A DNA stretch of 64,000 nt, taken from Bin75 sp963692935 (GTDB lineage: Bacteria; Nitrospirota; Nitrospiria; Nitrospirales; UBA8639). The position numbers were made by a program, and so were the translations under genes. This document shows positions 1 through 9,075 of this stretch, one piece after another. Under the pieces are notes generated by a model, which was not told the origin of the DNA, ran no database searches, and saw nothing but the letters and a program-made list of their open reading frames with translations. The stretch lies in NCBI GenBank assembly GCA_963692935.1, contig OY843588.1:186001-250000 (forward strand), written 5' to 3'. Numbering within the stretch: the first letter of the stretch is position 1; each line of letters opens with the position of its first letter.

Positions 1-1
1 C

Positions 2-964
2 CCCCGCCAGGTTGGCGTGGTCACGTCCAGAACGGGAGCTGCGCTTCACGATATTGTCACAGTGGTGCGGCGACGATGTCCCCTGATCGGCATCCGGTTG
101 TTCCCGGTAGCCGTTCAAGGCCCCGGTGCCGCGCAGCAAATCGCGGATGCTGTCAGACTGGCCAATCAACATGACGATCTTGACGTGCTCATTGTCGGGC
201 GCGGTGGTGGCTCCTGGGAAGATTTGTGGAGCTTTAATGAAGAAATGGTTGTTCGCGCCATTGCCGACTCCCGCATTCCGGTCGTCTCGGCGGTAGGCCA
301 TGAAACTGACGTGACCTTGTCTGATTTGGCCGCTGATTACCGGGCCCCCACCCCTTCAGCGGCGGCGGAATCCGTTTCACCCGTTCTTGTGGACTTGCAA
401 AACGGTGTCCGGGCACAGCACAGGCAACTGGTGCGGGCCATGCGTCGTATGCTTGTGTCACACGGGAAGCAGGTTGCGCAGGTCTGTCAGTCGCTTCCCG
501 ATCTTGCGCACAGTATTCATCGTCGGATGCAACGGGTTGACGAACTCCGGCTTCGCCTTGGCAGAAGCCTGCGTATGCTGTTTTCCGGGATTCGCCCGAA
601 ACTGTTCGCCGTGTCTGCCAGACTGACCCTGACGGGATGGCGATCATTGTGTCCACAGGCCGGTCTGCTGGTGCCGCAACTGTTTCGGCGACTCGTCCAG
701 GCCATGCCGTGGGTCATCACGCACAAAAAACACCAGTTGCGAACGGCGACCAGCACCCTTCACACGTTAAGCCCGATTGCGATTTTGTCGCGCGGGTACA
801 GCGTGGTTGAGACCAGTCCCGGCGGAGACATTGTGAAAAATTCGCACGCTGTCGAAGTCGGTGACCGTATTCGGGTGCGCTTGGCTGAAGGCAGGTTGTC
901 ATGTCTTATTGAAAGCGTCGACCGGACGTCGTCAATCTTGACGTCGAAGGAACACGGCGTATAA
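2..964 (+). CDS. xseA: Exodeoxyribonuclease VII large subunit (3' part)
   Basis: This is the C-terminal part of the large, catalytic subunit of exonuclease VII, which degrades single-stranded DNA to oligonucleotides together with XseB. The open frame runs in from the left edge, so the true start and the N-terminal OB-fold lie outside the window. The first visible residues read PRQVGVVTS, the usual lead-in to the catalytic domain. The conserved GRGGGSWEDLWSFNEE and AVGHETD stretches follow, then the long helical, arginine-rich coiled-coil section and the late LSRGYS motif typical of XseA. The small subunit gene follows 150 bases downstream, which supports the identification. Annotators may place a false start at the GTG at base 17. 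Confidence 0.93.
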   Translation, partial: PRQVGVVTSRTGAALHDIVTVVRRRCPLIGIRLFPVAVQGPGAAQQIADAVRLANQHDDLDVLIVGRGGGSWEDLWSFNEEMVVRAIADSRIPVVSAVGHETDVTLSDLAADYRAPTPSAAAESVSPVLVDLQNGVRAQHRQLVRAMRRMLVSHGKQVAQVCQSLPDLAHSIHRRMQRVDELRLRLGRSLRMLFSGIRPKLFAVSARLTLTGWRSLCPQAGLLVPQLFRRLVQAMPWVITHKKHQLRTATSTLHTLSPIAILSRGYSVVETSPGGDIVKNSHAVEVGDRIRVRLAEGRLSCLIESVDRTSSILTSKEHGV

Positions 965-1114
965 TGGGTCCACGGTCGGCACAGGTCTCTGGCGTGCGGG
1001 ACGACGTCTTCCCTGCTGTGGAATGTGAAACCTGCAGGGCAATAATCGCGGAACGCATGGATGTCGACGAAGGTGGTCTCACAGAGTGAGGTCTCTTGAG
1101 TAGCGGATTTCTCT

Positions 1115-1369
1115 ATGGCACCCTTGAAATTTGAAGATGCCTTGTCCAGGCTGGAGACCATCGTGACCGAGTTGGAAAAAGGTGATCTTCCGCTGAGTGA
1201 TTCCCTGAGGATTTTCGAAGAGGGGATCAAACTCTCCAAAAACTGTCTCAAAATGCTGGATGACGCGGAACGGAAGGTGGCCATAATGGTGCAGGACACA
1301 AACGGTCAGAAGCGGTTGGAAGCCTATTCCGTTGATGAAGATGCCGATGAACGCAACCTTTCCGTGTGA
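1115..1369 (+). CDS. xseB: Exodeoxyribonuclease VII small subunit
   Basis: This 84-residue protein is the small subunit of exonuclease VII, several copies of which bind the coiled-coil region of XseA. The family core is clear: FEDALSRLETIV near the N-terminus, then LEKGDLPLSDSL and FEEGIKL. Length is normal for XseB. The last 20 residues are acidic and not conserved. The ATG at 1115 lacks a clear Shine-Dalgarno sequence, but no other start keeps the full domain. It lies just downstream of xseA, as in most bacteria. Confidence 0.93.
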   Translation: MAPLKFEDALSRLETIVTELEKGDLPLSDSLRIFEEGIKLSKNCLKMLDDAERKVAIMVQDTNGQKRLEAYSVDEDADERNLSV

Positions 1370-1432
1370 GACTGTAGTACGTCACCCTGCCGTGCCCGGC
1401 GACGACATTCTGCCGGGGATATCATCCCTCCC

Positions 1433-2209
1433 TTGACGACCCAACGCCCCACGGTTCACAAACAGCGGCTCGACGAAGTACTGGTTCAGCGTCAGTTCGC
1501 CACCAGCCGGGAACATGCGCATCGGATGCTTCTGGCAGGATTGGTGAAAGTCGACGGGCAACGTGTGGAAAAGCGTGCCACGCGCGTGGCCGTGCAGGCG
1601 GTCATTGACGTAGACAGGCCCGCGAGTCTTTTTGTCAGTCGGGGCGGCGAGAAACTGGCGGCGGCTCTGGACGCCTTTTCCCCGCACGTTGCGGACGCGG
1701 TCGCTCTGGACGTCGGTGCGTCCACAGGCGGGTTTACGGATTGTCTTCTCCAGCGAGGCGCTCGACGAGTCTATGCCGTGGACACAGGGTATGGACAATT
1801 AGACTGGGGCCTGCGAAACGATACGCGAGTCGTTGTGCTCGAACGATGCAATATTCGCCATCTTGATCCCTCCGCCATTCCCGATCCTGTTCAACTGGCT
1901 GTGATTGACGTCTCGTTCATTTCACTCCGTCTGGTGCTTCCCTGCGTGGTCCCGTTGCTGGCGCCGGAGGCGACGGTTATTGCCCTGGTCAAACCGCAAT
2001 TTGAAGTTGGCGTGAAACAGGTGGGGCGAGGGGGCGTGGTTCGTGACGACGCGCTACGGTGGGACGCCGCGCAACGGATTCGAGGCACGGGCGAACGATT
2101 AGGCTTCGCGTGCCTGGGGAGCCTCGATTCTCCCATTCCGGGGAAAAAGGGCAACCGCGAAATTCTTCTGGGTCTGCGGTGGCCTGTTTCGCCTGGCGGG
2201 TTCTCGTGA
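1433..2209 (+). CDS. tlyA: TlyA family 16S/23S rRNA 2'-O-methyltransferase
   Basis: This 258-residue protein belongs to the TlyA (historically hemolysin A) family of S-adenosylmethionine-dependent ribose methyltransferases acting on rRNA. An S4 RNA-binding domain fills about residues 8-65 (RLDEVLVQRQFATSREHA...). An FtsJ-like Rossmann methyltransferase domain follows, with the SAM-binding motif ALDVGASTGGFTD near residue 90 and the VKPQFE motif near residue 185. Start is TTG at 1433; no stronger start is available without losing the S4 domain. It sits 64 bases after xseB, a common neighbourhood with exonuclease VII genes in several phyla. The exact rRNA target cannot be read from sequence. 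Confidence 0.9.
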   Translation: MTTQRPTVHKQRLDEVLVQRQFATSREHAHRMLLAGLVKVDGQRVEKRATRVAVQAVIDVDRPASLFVSRGGEKLAAALDAFSPHVADAVALDVGASTGGFTDCLLQRGARRVYAVDTGYGQLDWGLRNDTRVVVLERCNIRHLDPSAIPDPVQLAVIDVSFISLRLVLPCVVPLLAPEATVIALVKPQFEVGVKQVGRGGVVRDDALRWDAAQRIRGTGERLGFACLGSLDSPIPGKKGNREILLGLRWPVSPGGFS

Positions 2210-2210
2210 A

Positions 2211-2227
2211 GAGCCATCCCCTGGCTC
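2211..2227. other. Small perfect hairpin between convergent genes
   Basis: GAGCCA-TCCCC-TGGCTC forms a 6-bp stem with a 5-base loop exactly between the convergent ends of tlyA and the rhodanese gene. There is no T-tract on either side, so it is at best a weak or factor-dependent terminator. Confidence 0.3.
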
Positions 2228-2238
2228 ATCGCGGAAGC

Positions 2239-2559
2239 TCAATATCGCGGAACTGACTGGTCGATTTCCACAGACCAGGCGTCCATGCCACCAATCAGGT
2301 TTTTGACATTCGCAAATCCCTGCTGAAGAAGAAATCCTGTGGCATCGGCGCTGCGCATCCCTTTGTGACATAAGGCCACGATTTCCTCGTTCGGGTCCAG
2401 CTGGTTGAGCGAGTCGGGCAACGTACCCAGAGGAATCAACGTTGCTCCTTCGATTTTGGCCAGCGAAAATTCGTGTGGTTCCCGAACATCCAGCAAAAAA
2501 ACCTTGTCACCTTTATCCATGCGCTCTTTCAATTCCCGAACGGTAATGGTGTGGCTCAT
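2239..2559 (-). CDS. Single-domain rhodanese-like sulfurtransferase
   Basis: This 106-residue protein is a single rhodanese homology domain with MoeB/GlpE-like architecture. The active-site loop reads CHKGMRSA, with the catalytic cysteine near residue 64. The N-terminal VRELKERM and LLDVREPHEF motifs are standard. It has no signal peptide, so it is cytosolic. A good ribosome-binding site (AGGAGG) lies seven bases upstream of the ATG on the minus strand. The substrate is unknown; such proteins move sulfane sulfur in thiol, cyanide or persulfide metabolism. It is transcribed towards tlyA and away from the dcw cluster. Confidence 0.88.
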   Translation of the reverse strand: MSHTITVRELKERMDKGDKVFLLDVREPHEFSLAKIEGATLIPLGTLPDSLNQLDPNEEIVALCHKGMRSADATGFLLQQGFANVKNLIGGMDAWSVEIDQSVPRY

Positions 2560-2926
2560 CGCGCAAACCTCCTGTAAAGAAAGACATGATAGCCGTGGTG
2601 TTGACGTGATGTCAATTCATCCTGCTGATGGAAGGAGATTGAGAGATGACCTCAGACTGGATATGCCATTTTGCCGTAGAAAAATCCGGAAAGACAAACA
2701 CTGTGGCGAAATGATCAGGGGGGCAACGCATTCACGCTTACCGGACACTGACCGCACGGTCAAATGCCTGTCATCTGTCCGCAGACACATTCCAGTCCTT
2801 TTCCCCACCTGTTGAAAGTCGGCTGTGTTCATTAGCCTGTTGTGGCTGGTTTTCCCCGCAAAATTTTCCCTTGCCATTGTCTTCTGCATCTCGGCTTCCC
2901 ACCATACTTTAAGTGTTTGATTTTCA
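2560..2926. other. Non-coding stretch upstream of the dcw promoter
   Basis: About 370 bases separate the rhodanese start from the dcw promoter. No convincing gene is seen; long frames here lack ribosome-binding sites and family signatures. A 5-bp inverted repeat, TTGAC-N5-GTCAA, lies at 2601-2615, about 40 bases upstream of the rhodanese start codon. It could be an operator, but nothing confirms this. No mraZ gene, the usual first gene of dcw operons, is present. Confidence 0.5.
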
Positions 2927-2954
2927 TTGACATTGATATGGATATCCGTATAAT
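2927..2954 (+). promoter_or_regulatory. Consensus sigma70 promoter of the dcw operon
   Basis: A perfect -35 box TTGACA (2927-2932) and a perfect -10 box TATAAT (2949-2954) are separated by 16 bases. Transcription would start near 2961, giving a leader of about 58 bases before rsmH. This is the closest match to the consensus promoter seen in the window, and it fits the need for strong constitutive expression of division and cell-wall genes. Confidence 0.8.
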
Positions 2955-3018
2955 TATCCCATGAAGTGGGAGAAAGTAGTAGGAAATGGCTCAATAAATG
3001 ACAACCAGGAAGGCATAG

Positions 3019-3957
3019 TTGGATAATGTTGTTCATGTTCCAGTCTTAGCAGAGGAGGTTGTGGCGTGGCTACGACCACGAACGCGAGGATGGTACCTTG
3101 ATTGTACCGTTGGTCTGGGCGGGACGGCGGAACGCGTTCTGCAATGTAGTGGCCCTGACGGTGTGCTCATTGGAATTGATCATGATCCGATGGCGGTTAC
3201 CCATGCACACGCACGGCTTTATGCCTACCGGTCACGGGTCCGGCTCATGTGTGAGAATTTTCGACATGTGAAAACGGTGATGCGCATGGCCAACAGAGAA
3301 CTCGTAGATGGCATTCTGTTCGATCTGGGAGTGTCGTCCTGGCAGTTGGATCAGCCTGAACGCGGGTTTAGTTTTCAGCAGGATGGCCCGTTGGATATGC
3401 GCATGAATCCAACCTGCGGACAACCAGCAGAAACCCTTGTGAATACCCTGCCTGAAACACACCTGGCTACGATCATTCATACATTGGGGGAAGAACGGTA
3501 CGCACGACGCATTGCCCGGGCTATTGTCCGTACCCGCAGTCACATCCCACTTCGTACCACCATGGACCTGTCACGGGTGGTGCAACAGGCCGTGCCACGG
3601 TCGTATCGCTACGGGCGCCTGCATCCCGCGACCCGGACCTTTCAGGCGTTTCGCCTGGCGGTCAATGGTGAATTGGACGCGCTGAAAGTTGCGCTCAACG
3701 ACGTGACGGATTTCCTGGCGCCGGGAGGACGGCTGTGTGTGATTGCGTTTCATTCCCTGGAAGACCGGGTGGTCAAACACACGTTTCGGCATGTTGCTCA
3801 AGAGGCGTCGGATCAATGGACCATTTTAACGAAAAAGCCCGTGGTGCCTGCCAGAGAAGAACGGATGGCCAATCCGCGCGCACGGAGTGCGAAGCTGCGC
3901 GTCATTGAACGGAAGCCGGAGAGGGAAGGCATGCGGGATCGAAAGGGGCACGTATGA
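3019..3957 (+). CDS. rsmH: 16S rRNA (cytosine1402-N4)-methyltransferase
   Basis: RsmH (MraW) methylates N4 of cytosine 1402 in 16S rRNA using S-adenosylmethionine. The 312-residue length is typical. The SAM-binding motif DCTVGLGGTAE is near residue 28, the LFDLGVSSWQLD motif near residue 101, and the family block RYGRLHPATRTFQAFRLAVN near residue 198. The C-terminal FHSLEDRVVK and NPRARSAKLRV motifs complete the match. The TTG start at 3019 is preceded by AGGAAGG with a five-base spacer and begins just before the conserved HVPVLAEEV. It is the first gene of the dcw operon and overlaps ftsL by four bases (ATGA). Confidence 0.96.
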   Translation: MDNVVHVPVLAEEVVAWLRPRTRGWYLDCTVGLGGTAERVLQCSGPDGVLIGIDHDPMAVTHAHARLYAYRSRVRLMCENFRHVKTVMRMANRELVDGILFDLGVSSWQLDQPERGFSFQQDGPLDMRMNPTCGQPAETLVNTLPETHLATIIHTLGEERYARRIARAIVRTRSHIPLRTTMDLSRVVQQAVPRSYRYGRLHPATRTFQAFRLAVNGELDALKVALNDVTDFLAPGGRLCVIAFHSLEDRVVKHTFRHVAQEASDQWTILTKKPVVPAREERMANPRARSAKLRVIERKPEREGMRDRKGHV

Positions 3958-4289
3958 AACCGGTTCTCTGGACGGTGTTGCTTGTGGTGGGCCTCAGCGG
4001 GGTGTTGCTCGTGTATGTGTGGGGACGAGTTGATGTTGTGCGCGTGGGCTATGAGCTGGATACCCTTGCAAAGCAGAAGGTCGTCCTGGAGCAGGAGCAT
4101 GACCGGTTACGGATCCGGCTCTCGCAGTTACTGGCTCTCGACAGGATTGCCGCGGAAGCGAACAAAAAACTGAAGATGACCCGCCCGGGACCGGGGCAGG
4201 TGGTCCTGGTGCCGGTTCGCACGGACAATGGAATGCTACGCAACGGGGGTGCGCGTCCGTTGCGTGTCGCCCAACACACACGAGACTGA
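3954..4289 (+). CDS. ftsL: Cell division protein FtsL
   Basis: This 111-residue bitopic membrane protein fits FtsL by position (between rsmH and ftsI) and by architecture. There is a short N-terminus, one membrane helix at about residues 4-24, then a periplasmic coiled coil with many K, E and Q residues (LAKQKVVLEQEHDRLRIRLSQL). The C-terminal segment is basic and disordered. FtsL forms a complex with FtsB and FtsQ and activates septal peptidoglycan synthesis by FtsW-FtsI. The sequence itself is poorly conserved, so the call rests on synteny and topology. Its ATG overlaps the rsmH stop codon, and its own stop overlaps the ftsI start. Confidence 0.85.
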   Translation: MKPVLWTVLLVVGLSGVLLVYVWGRVDVVRVGYELDTLAKQKVVLEQEHDRLRIRLSQLLALDRIAAEANKKLKMTRPGPGQVVLVPVRTDNGMLRNGGARPLRVAQHTRD

Positions 4290-6067
4290 TGATGCCTCCG
4301 TCCTTCATGCGACAAGCGCCTGACACACATTCGGTGAATGCCGGAAGGCGGGCCTGTCTGGTGCTGTGTTTTCTGGTGGGATTTGCCGTATTGCTGTTTC
4401 GGTTTTTTGATCTTCAGGTGTTGCAAGCGGACACGATGACCGAGAGAGCCCGTCGGCAGCATGAAAAGACCGTCACGCTCGATTCCAGTCGGGGTGCTAT
4501 TTTCGATCGACAGGGCAGGCCGTTGGCGTTAAATCGTGACGTGTCGTCGGTGTATGCCACGCCGACGGCGATTGACCGACCGCAACGCGTCGCCCGCCAG
4601 CTTGCGCAGGTGTTGGGTGTTCCGCGGAAACCCCTGGAAAAGCGACTACGAACCGACCGGGAATTCGTGTGGGTGAAACGGAAAATTCCCGATGCCTCCG
4701 GCGAACGGGTGCGGGGCCTCGCACTTCCCGGGGTTGACACCCTCCTTGAAGCGCGCCGGTTTTATCCCAAGGGGACGTTGTTGGCGCATGTCCTTGGATT
4801 CGCGGGCATTGACAGTCAGGGGCTTGAGGGGGTGGAAAATGGCTATGATAAACACCTTCGGGGCGTCGTTCGGCGTGTGGTCTTGCATCGTGATGCGCTG
4901 GGGCACGTCATCATTCCCGAAGAGCGGCAAATGCCACAGGGTCTTTCGGGTCATGCCATTCATCTGACGATTGATGAGGTCATTCAGTATATCGCGGAGC
5001 AAGCGCTGGAACGTGCTGTGCGGGACACCCGTGCCCGGGGCGGGGCCATTCTTGTCATGGATCCTTCCACCGGTGAGATTTTAGCCTGGACGATTCGCCC
5101 CACGTTTGATCCGAATCACATCCAGCGGGCGTCACCCGAGCGGTGGAGAAATCGGGCCATCACCGATCCCTATGAGCCGGGGTCAACGCTCAAAGTGTTC
5201 CTGTCCGCCGCCGCGCTGGCGTTGAATCACATGCAACCGAACACGCTGCTGTATGCGGGCGATGGCGAAGTCCCGATTCGTGGAACCGTGATTCGCGACC
5301 ATGAGACCGCCGGGTGGGTGACGTTTCGCGAAGCCGTCCAGCAATCCAGTAACGTGGCCTTCGTCAAAATATCGTTGGCATTGGGAGAAAAACCGGTCTA
5401 TCGGTTTTTGCGCGCGTTTGGCTTTGGTGAGAAAACGGGCATTGATCTGCCCGGCGAATCAATCGGGATCCTGAGAAGTCCCGATCAATGGAGTCGGCGC
5501 ACGTTACCTTCACTGGCCATTGGGCAGGAAATTGCCGTGACCCCGTTGCAATTGACGACGGCCATGTCGGCCATCGCTAACCAGGGGTGGCTCATGCGAC
5601 CGTTTCTGGTGCGGGAGATTTCGGATTATCAGGGCCGAAACGTCTGGAGGCAGTCTCCCCGTATTCGTCGCCGTCCCATTGATGCCGACACCGCGCACAC
5701 GGTCACGGATCTTCTGGTCAACGTGGTGGAAAACGGGACGGGTCGGCGCGCGGCCATCCCGGGCTATCGCGTGGCGGGCAAGACCGGCACGGCGCAGAAG
5801 GTTGATCCTGAAACGGGGATGTATTCTTCCACCAAATCAATCGGATCGTTTGTTGGCTTTGTCCCGGCGGAGGATCCGAAGTTCACCGTGCTGGTTATGA
5901 TTGATGAACCGCAAGGCCCGGCGTGGGGGGGAGTCGTGGCGGCTCCGGTCTTTCGTGAGGTGGTGGAGCAGGCGCTCCGATATGTCAATGTGGCTCCCAG
6001 CCGGGAACACCGGATGATGACGGCATCCAAGCAGCTGTCCGATCCTGACGGGGCCCGCCCCAACTAG
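4289..6067 (+). CDS. ftsI: Septal peptidoglycan transpeptidase (PBP3, FtsI)
   Basis: This 592-residue class B penicillin-binding protein cross-links septal peptidoglycan. An N-terminal membrane helix spans about residues 22-42. A PBP dimerisation domain follows, then the transpeptidase domain. The three catalytic motifs are intact: S299-T-L-K302, S353-S-N355 and K498-T-G500. The residues after KTG (TAQKVDPETG) match the FtsI/SpoVD group. No C-terminal PASTA domain is present, unlike SpoVD or PBP2x. It lies between ftsL and murE, as expected, and its ATG overlaps the ftsL stop. Confidence 0.95.
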   Translation: MMPPSFMRQAPDTHSVNAGRRACLVLCFLVGFAVLLFRFFDLQVLQADTMTERARRQHEKTVTLDSSRGAIFDRQGRPLALNRDVSSVYATPTAIDRPQRVARQLAQVLGVPRKPLEKRLRTDREFVWVKRKIPDASGERVRGLALPGVDTLLEARRFYPKGTLLAHVLGFAGIDSQGLEGVENGYDKHLRGVVRRVVLHRDALGHVIIPEERQMPQGLSGHAIHLTIDEVIQYIAEQALERAVRDTRARGGAILVMDPSTGEILAWTIRPTFDPNHIQRASPERWRNRAITDPYEPGSTLKVFLSAAALALNHMQPNTLLYAGDGEVPIRGTVIRDHETAGWVTFREAVQQSSNVAFVKISLALGEKPVYRFLRAFGFGEKTGIDLPGESIGILRSPDQWSRRTLPSLAIGQEIAVTPLQLTTAMSAIANQGWLMRPFLVREISDYQGRNVWRQSPRIRRRPIDADTAHTVTDLLVNVVENGTGRRAAIPGYRVAGKTGTAQKVDPETGMYSSTKSIGSFVGFVPAEDPKFTVLVMIDEPQGPAWGGVVAAPVFREVVEQALRYVNVAPSREHRMMTASKQLSDPDGARPN

Positions 6068-6084
6068 GTCCCATTAGAGTAGGG

Positions 6085-7614
6085 ATGACTCTGGCCGAAT
6101 TGATCATGCCCCTCGAAATGGTCGGCACGGAGGGAAACCTTGACGTGGCTGTGTCAGCCATTACGGACGATTCGCGGGATGTCATGCCGGGTGGGGTGTT
6201 CGTTGCTATCAAGGGGCAGCAGGCTGATGGCCATGTGTTTGTGGAGCAGGCCTGTCGGCGACGGGCAGGGGGGGTGGTGGTGCAAGCGCCCTTCCAGGTT
6301 CCCGTCCGCTACGCACGCGACACCAGTCCCGCATGGATCACGGTCAACAATTCCCGGAAGGCGCTCGGTCAGTTGGCCGCGCGGTTTTTCCGGAACCCCT
6401 CGCGCTCCCTCACCGTCGTGGGCGTCACGGGGACCAATGGCAAGACCACGGTGACGCACGTGAGCCGGGCCATCCTGTCGTCCGGCGGCTTCCAGACGGG
6501 GCTTATCGGGACGGTGGGCTATCATATTGGCACCGAGGTGCGGGCAGCCAGTCACACGACGCCGGGCGCCGTTCCTCTGCAATCGTTCCTGCATCGGATG
6601 GTGGAAGCCGGCGTGGAGACCGCGGTCCTGGAAGTCTCGTCTCATGCCCTCGCGTTGGATCGGGTTGAAGGCTGTGCGTTTGACATTGTGGTCTTTACGA
6701 ATTTAAGCCGGGACCATTTGGATTTCCATGGCGATATGGAGTCCTACTATCAAACAAAATTACGTCTCTTTCAGGAATGCGTGATCCCCCATTCCCCCAC
6801 GAGACCCAAACGGGCGATTATCAATATTGACGATGACTGGGGCGTTCGCCTGGCGGCCGAGACGCCCATTCCTGTGTGGACCTGTTCCATCCGCCGGCGT
6901 GCAGATATTCAGGCCCGGCGCGTCACGCTCTCACTGGATGGTACCCGGTTCACGGCCGACACGCCTCTCGGTGCGGTGGACGTCCGGACAGCTCTGGTGG
7001 GGGAACACAACGTGTCGAATCTCCTGGCCGGAATCGGAGTCGGTCTCGCGCGCGGCCTGTCTCTGAATGCCATTCAAGATGGTATCCGAAGCTTCCGGAC
7101 GGTGCCGGGACGGTTTGAGCGCGTGGAGGCCGGGCAGGATTTTTCCGTGATTGTGGATTACGCGCATACGGAGGATGCCCTGGCCCGGCTCCTGGCCGTC
7201 GCACACCAACTCCGGACGGGACGGCTGCTGACGGTGTTTGGTTGCGGGGGCGATCGCGACCGGGGGAAACGGTCGAACATGGGCAGGGTGGCCGCGCAAC
7301 GCAGCGACATGGTGTTTCTGACGTCGGACAATCCTCGCACCGAAGACCCTGACGCCATTCTGCGCGATGTTGAACAGGGAGTGCTGGAGCTTGCCGCGGG
7401 GGCGCGTGGCGCGTGGCACGTGATACCGGATCGTCGCGCCGCCATTCAGGCGGCACTGCGTGAGGCGCGCACGGGCGATATGGTGTTGATCGCAGGGAAG
7501 GGGCATGAAGATTACCAGATCATTGGCGGGACGCGGCATCATTTTGACGACCGGGAAGTTGCGCGCGAACTGTTATCCGCTTTGCCAACGCATCGGCCGC
7601 ACGAGGCGTCCTGA
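6085..7614 (+). CDS. murE: UDP-MurNAc-L-Ala-D-Glu:meso-DAP ligase
   Basis: MurE adds the third amino acid to the peptidoglycan stem peptide in the cytosol, with ATP hydrolysis. The 509-residue protein has the three Mur ligase domains. The ATP-binding loop is GTNGKTT with the lysine at residue 120. The carbamylated-lysine region SHALALDRVEG follows. The D415-N-P-R418 motif is the signature of meso-diaminopimelate-adding enzymes; lysine-adding MurE differs here. This fixes the stem-peptide chemistry of the organism. It lies 17 bases after ftsI and 2 bases before murF. Confidence 0.96.
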   Translation: MTLAELIMPLEMVGTEGNLDVAVSAITDDSRDVMPGGVFVAIKGQQADGHVFVEQACRRRAGGVVVQAPFQVPVRYARDTSPAWITVNNSRKALGQLAARFFRNPSRSLTVVGVTGTNGKTTVTHVSRAILSSGGFQTGLIGTVGYHIGTEVRAASHTTPGAVPLQSFLHRMVEAGVETAVLEVSSHALALDRVEGCAFDIVVFTNLSRDHLDFHGDMESYYQTKLRLFQECVIPHSPTRPKRAIINIDDDWGVRLAAETPIPVWTCSIRRRADIQARRVTLSLDGTRFTADTPLGAVDVRTALVGEHNVSNLLAGIGVGLARGLSLNAIQDGIRSFRTVPGRFERVEAGQDFSVIVDYAHTEDALARLLAVAHQLRTGRLLTVFGCGGDRDRGKRSNMGRVAAQRSDMVFLTSDNPRTEDPDAILRDVEQGVLELAAGARGAWHVIPDRRAAIQAALREARTGDMVLIAGKGHEDYQIIGGTRHHFDDREVARELLSALPTHRPHEAS

Positions 7615-7616
7615 CG

Positions 7617-9059
7617 ATGTTGGCGTGGACGGGGGAAGATGTGCTTGACGCGACGGGCGGAACATGGCTGAGCGGGACACTGGGGTGTCGGATCCGACGC
7701 GTGTGCACAGATTCCCGAATGGTGCGCAGGGGAGATGTGTTTGTTGCCATGAAAGGCGAGCGGTGTGATGGTCACCATTTTGTCGATGATGTTGTCACCC
7801 GTGGCGCGAAAGGGGTGGTGGTTGAAGCCGTTTCCCGACGGGCGACGATCACGAAACGCCCTCGCCCTGAACGTCGTGGTGCCCGCCGTGCCGAACCCTT
7901 CGTCATCACGGTGAACGATACGGTGCGAGCGTATCAGGATCTGGCGGCCTTTCATCGCGCGCGTGTTGATATTCCGGTTATTGCGGTGACGGGGAGCAAC
8001 GGGAAAACGACCACGAAAGAGATGATCGCCCGCATCCTCGCGCAACGATGGCGTCTCATAAAAACGGTCGGCAACGCGAACAATCGCATTGGGCTACCGT
8101 GCACGGTGCTGGGGTTGACCACGTCTCATCAACTGGCGGTGCTGGAATTCGGGGTGGACCGGGAAGGGCAAACCACGCGACTGGCGGACATTGCCCGGCC
8201 GACTATCGGTGTCATTACCAATGTCGGTGCGGATCATCTGGAATACTTCGGAAGCGTTGCCGGGTCTGCCCGCGCGAAGGCCGAACTGCTGGCCCGGCTT
8301 CCCCGTGACGGGACCGTGCTGTTGAACGCCGATGATCCGTATTACAGGTCGTTCCGTCGTCGTGCCCGCTGTGCGGTGGTTTCGTTCGGATTCAACCGTC
8401 GAGCGGATATCCGGGGAAGTCACATTCAGCGGCAGGGCGCGCGAACTGAATTTCGTCTCCATGTGAGCGGTCATCCGCGCCCGCATCGCATGGTGCTCCG
8501 CGTGCATGGAACCCATAACGTGTTGAATGCGTTGGCCGCGATTGCCGTGGGGCATACGTTGGGGCTGTCGGTCGCCGCAACGACCACCGGCTTGAGTCGC
8601 TTTCGGGCGGCGGCCATGCGGTCACAAGTGTTGTCGCGACAGGGCCTCACCGTGATCCAGGATTGCTATAACGCCAACCCGGATTCTATGAAAGCGGCGG
8701 TGACGCTGTTACAGGAATTCGGCGGGGGGAAACGGACCATCGCGGTGTTGGGAGACATGCTGGAACTGGGAGCGGAGGCGCAGACATGCCATGCGTCCGT
8801 GGGGGCGTTTCTTGCCGACAGCCGGATTACCTGTTTGATTGCATGCGGACAGTTCGGCGCGGCGCTGGCAGACGGGGCTGCCTCACGGGGCATGGATCCG
8901 TCAGGGATTTTTGTCACGCCACATGTTGGCGATGCGACACGAGTTCTCAATCACCTGGCGCAACCCGGCGATGTCGTGTTGCTCAAAGCGTCCAGGGGCG
9001 TGGGGCTGGAACGTCTGCTGGACGGGCTTGCACTGCGGCGCTGGTCCACACACCAGTAA
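7617..9059 (+). CDS. murF: UDP-MurNAc-tripeptide:D-Ala-D-Ala ligase
   Basis: MurF attaches the D-Ala-D-Ala dipeptide to the UDP-MurNAc-tripeptide, finishing the cytoplasmic pentapeptide precursor. The 480-residue protein shows the GSNGKTTTKEM ATP loop with the lysine at residue 130. It also has the MurF-typical NANNRIGLP and DCYNANPDSMKAA blocks and the late GDMLELG motif. The start lies two bases after the murE stop, so translation is probably coupled. An arginine-rich insert near residues 75-90 (RRATITKRPRPERR) is unusual but lies in the variable N-terminal domain. Confidence 0.96.
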   Translation: MLAWTGEDVLDATGGTWLSGTLGCRIRRVCTDSRMVRRGDVFVAMKGERCDGHHFVDDVVTRGAKGVVVEAVSRRATITKRPRPERRGARRAEPFVITVNDTVRAYQDLAAFHRARVDIPVIAVTGSNGKTTTKEMIARILAQRWRLIKTVGNANNRIGLPCTVLGLTTSHQLAVLEFGVDREGQTTRLADIARPTIGVITNVGADHLEYFGSVAGSARAKAELLARLPRDGTVLLNADDPYYRSFRRRARCAVVSFGFNRRADIRGSHIQRQGARTEFRLHVSGHPRPHRMVLRVHGTHNVLNALAAIAVGHTLGLSVAATTTGLSRFRAAAMRSQVLSRQGLTVIQDCYNANPDSMKAAVTLLQEFGGGKRTIAVLGDMLELGAEAQTCHASVGAFLADSRITCLIACGQFGAALADGAASRGMDPSGIFVTPHVGDATRVLNHLAQPGDVVLLKASRGVGLERLLDGLALRRWSTHQ

Positions 9060-9075
9060 AGGCGGGACACGGCCT

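Noticed and set aside
2601..2615. TTGAC-N5-GTCAA inverted repeat resembling an FNR/CRP-family site upstream of the rhodanese gene
   Set aside because: FNR sites have a four-base spacer and TTGAT/ATCAA arms; the spacing and bases do not fit, and no further evidence exists.
2961..3018. Possible MraZ-binding boxes in the dcw leader
   Set aside because: Only one clear TGGG is present and the spacing to a second is wrong; no mraZ gene is seen.
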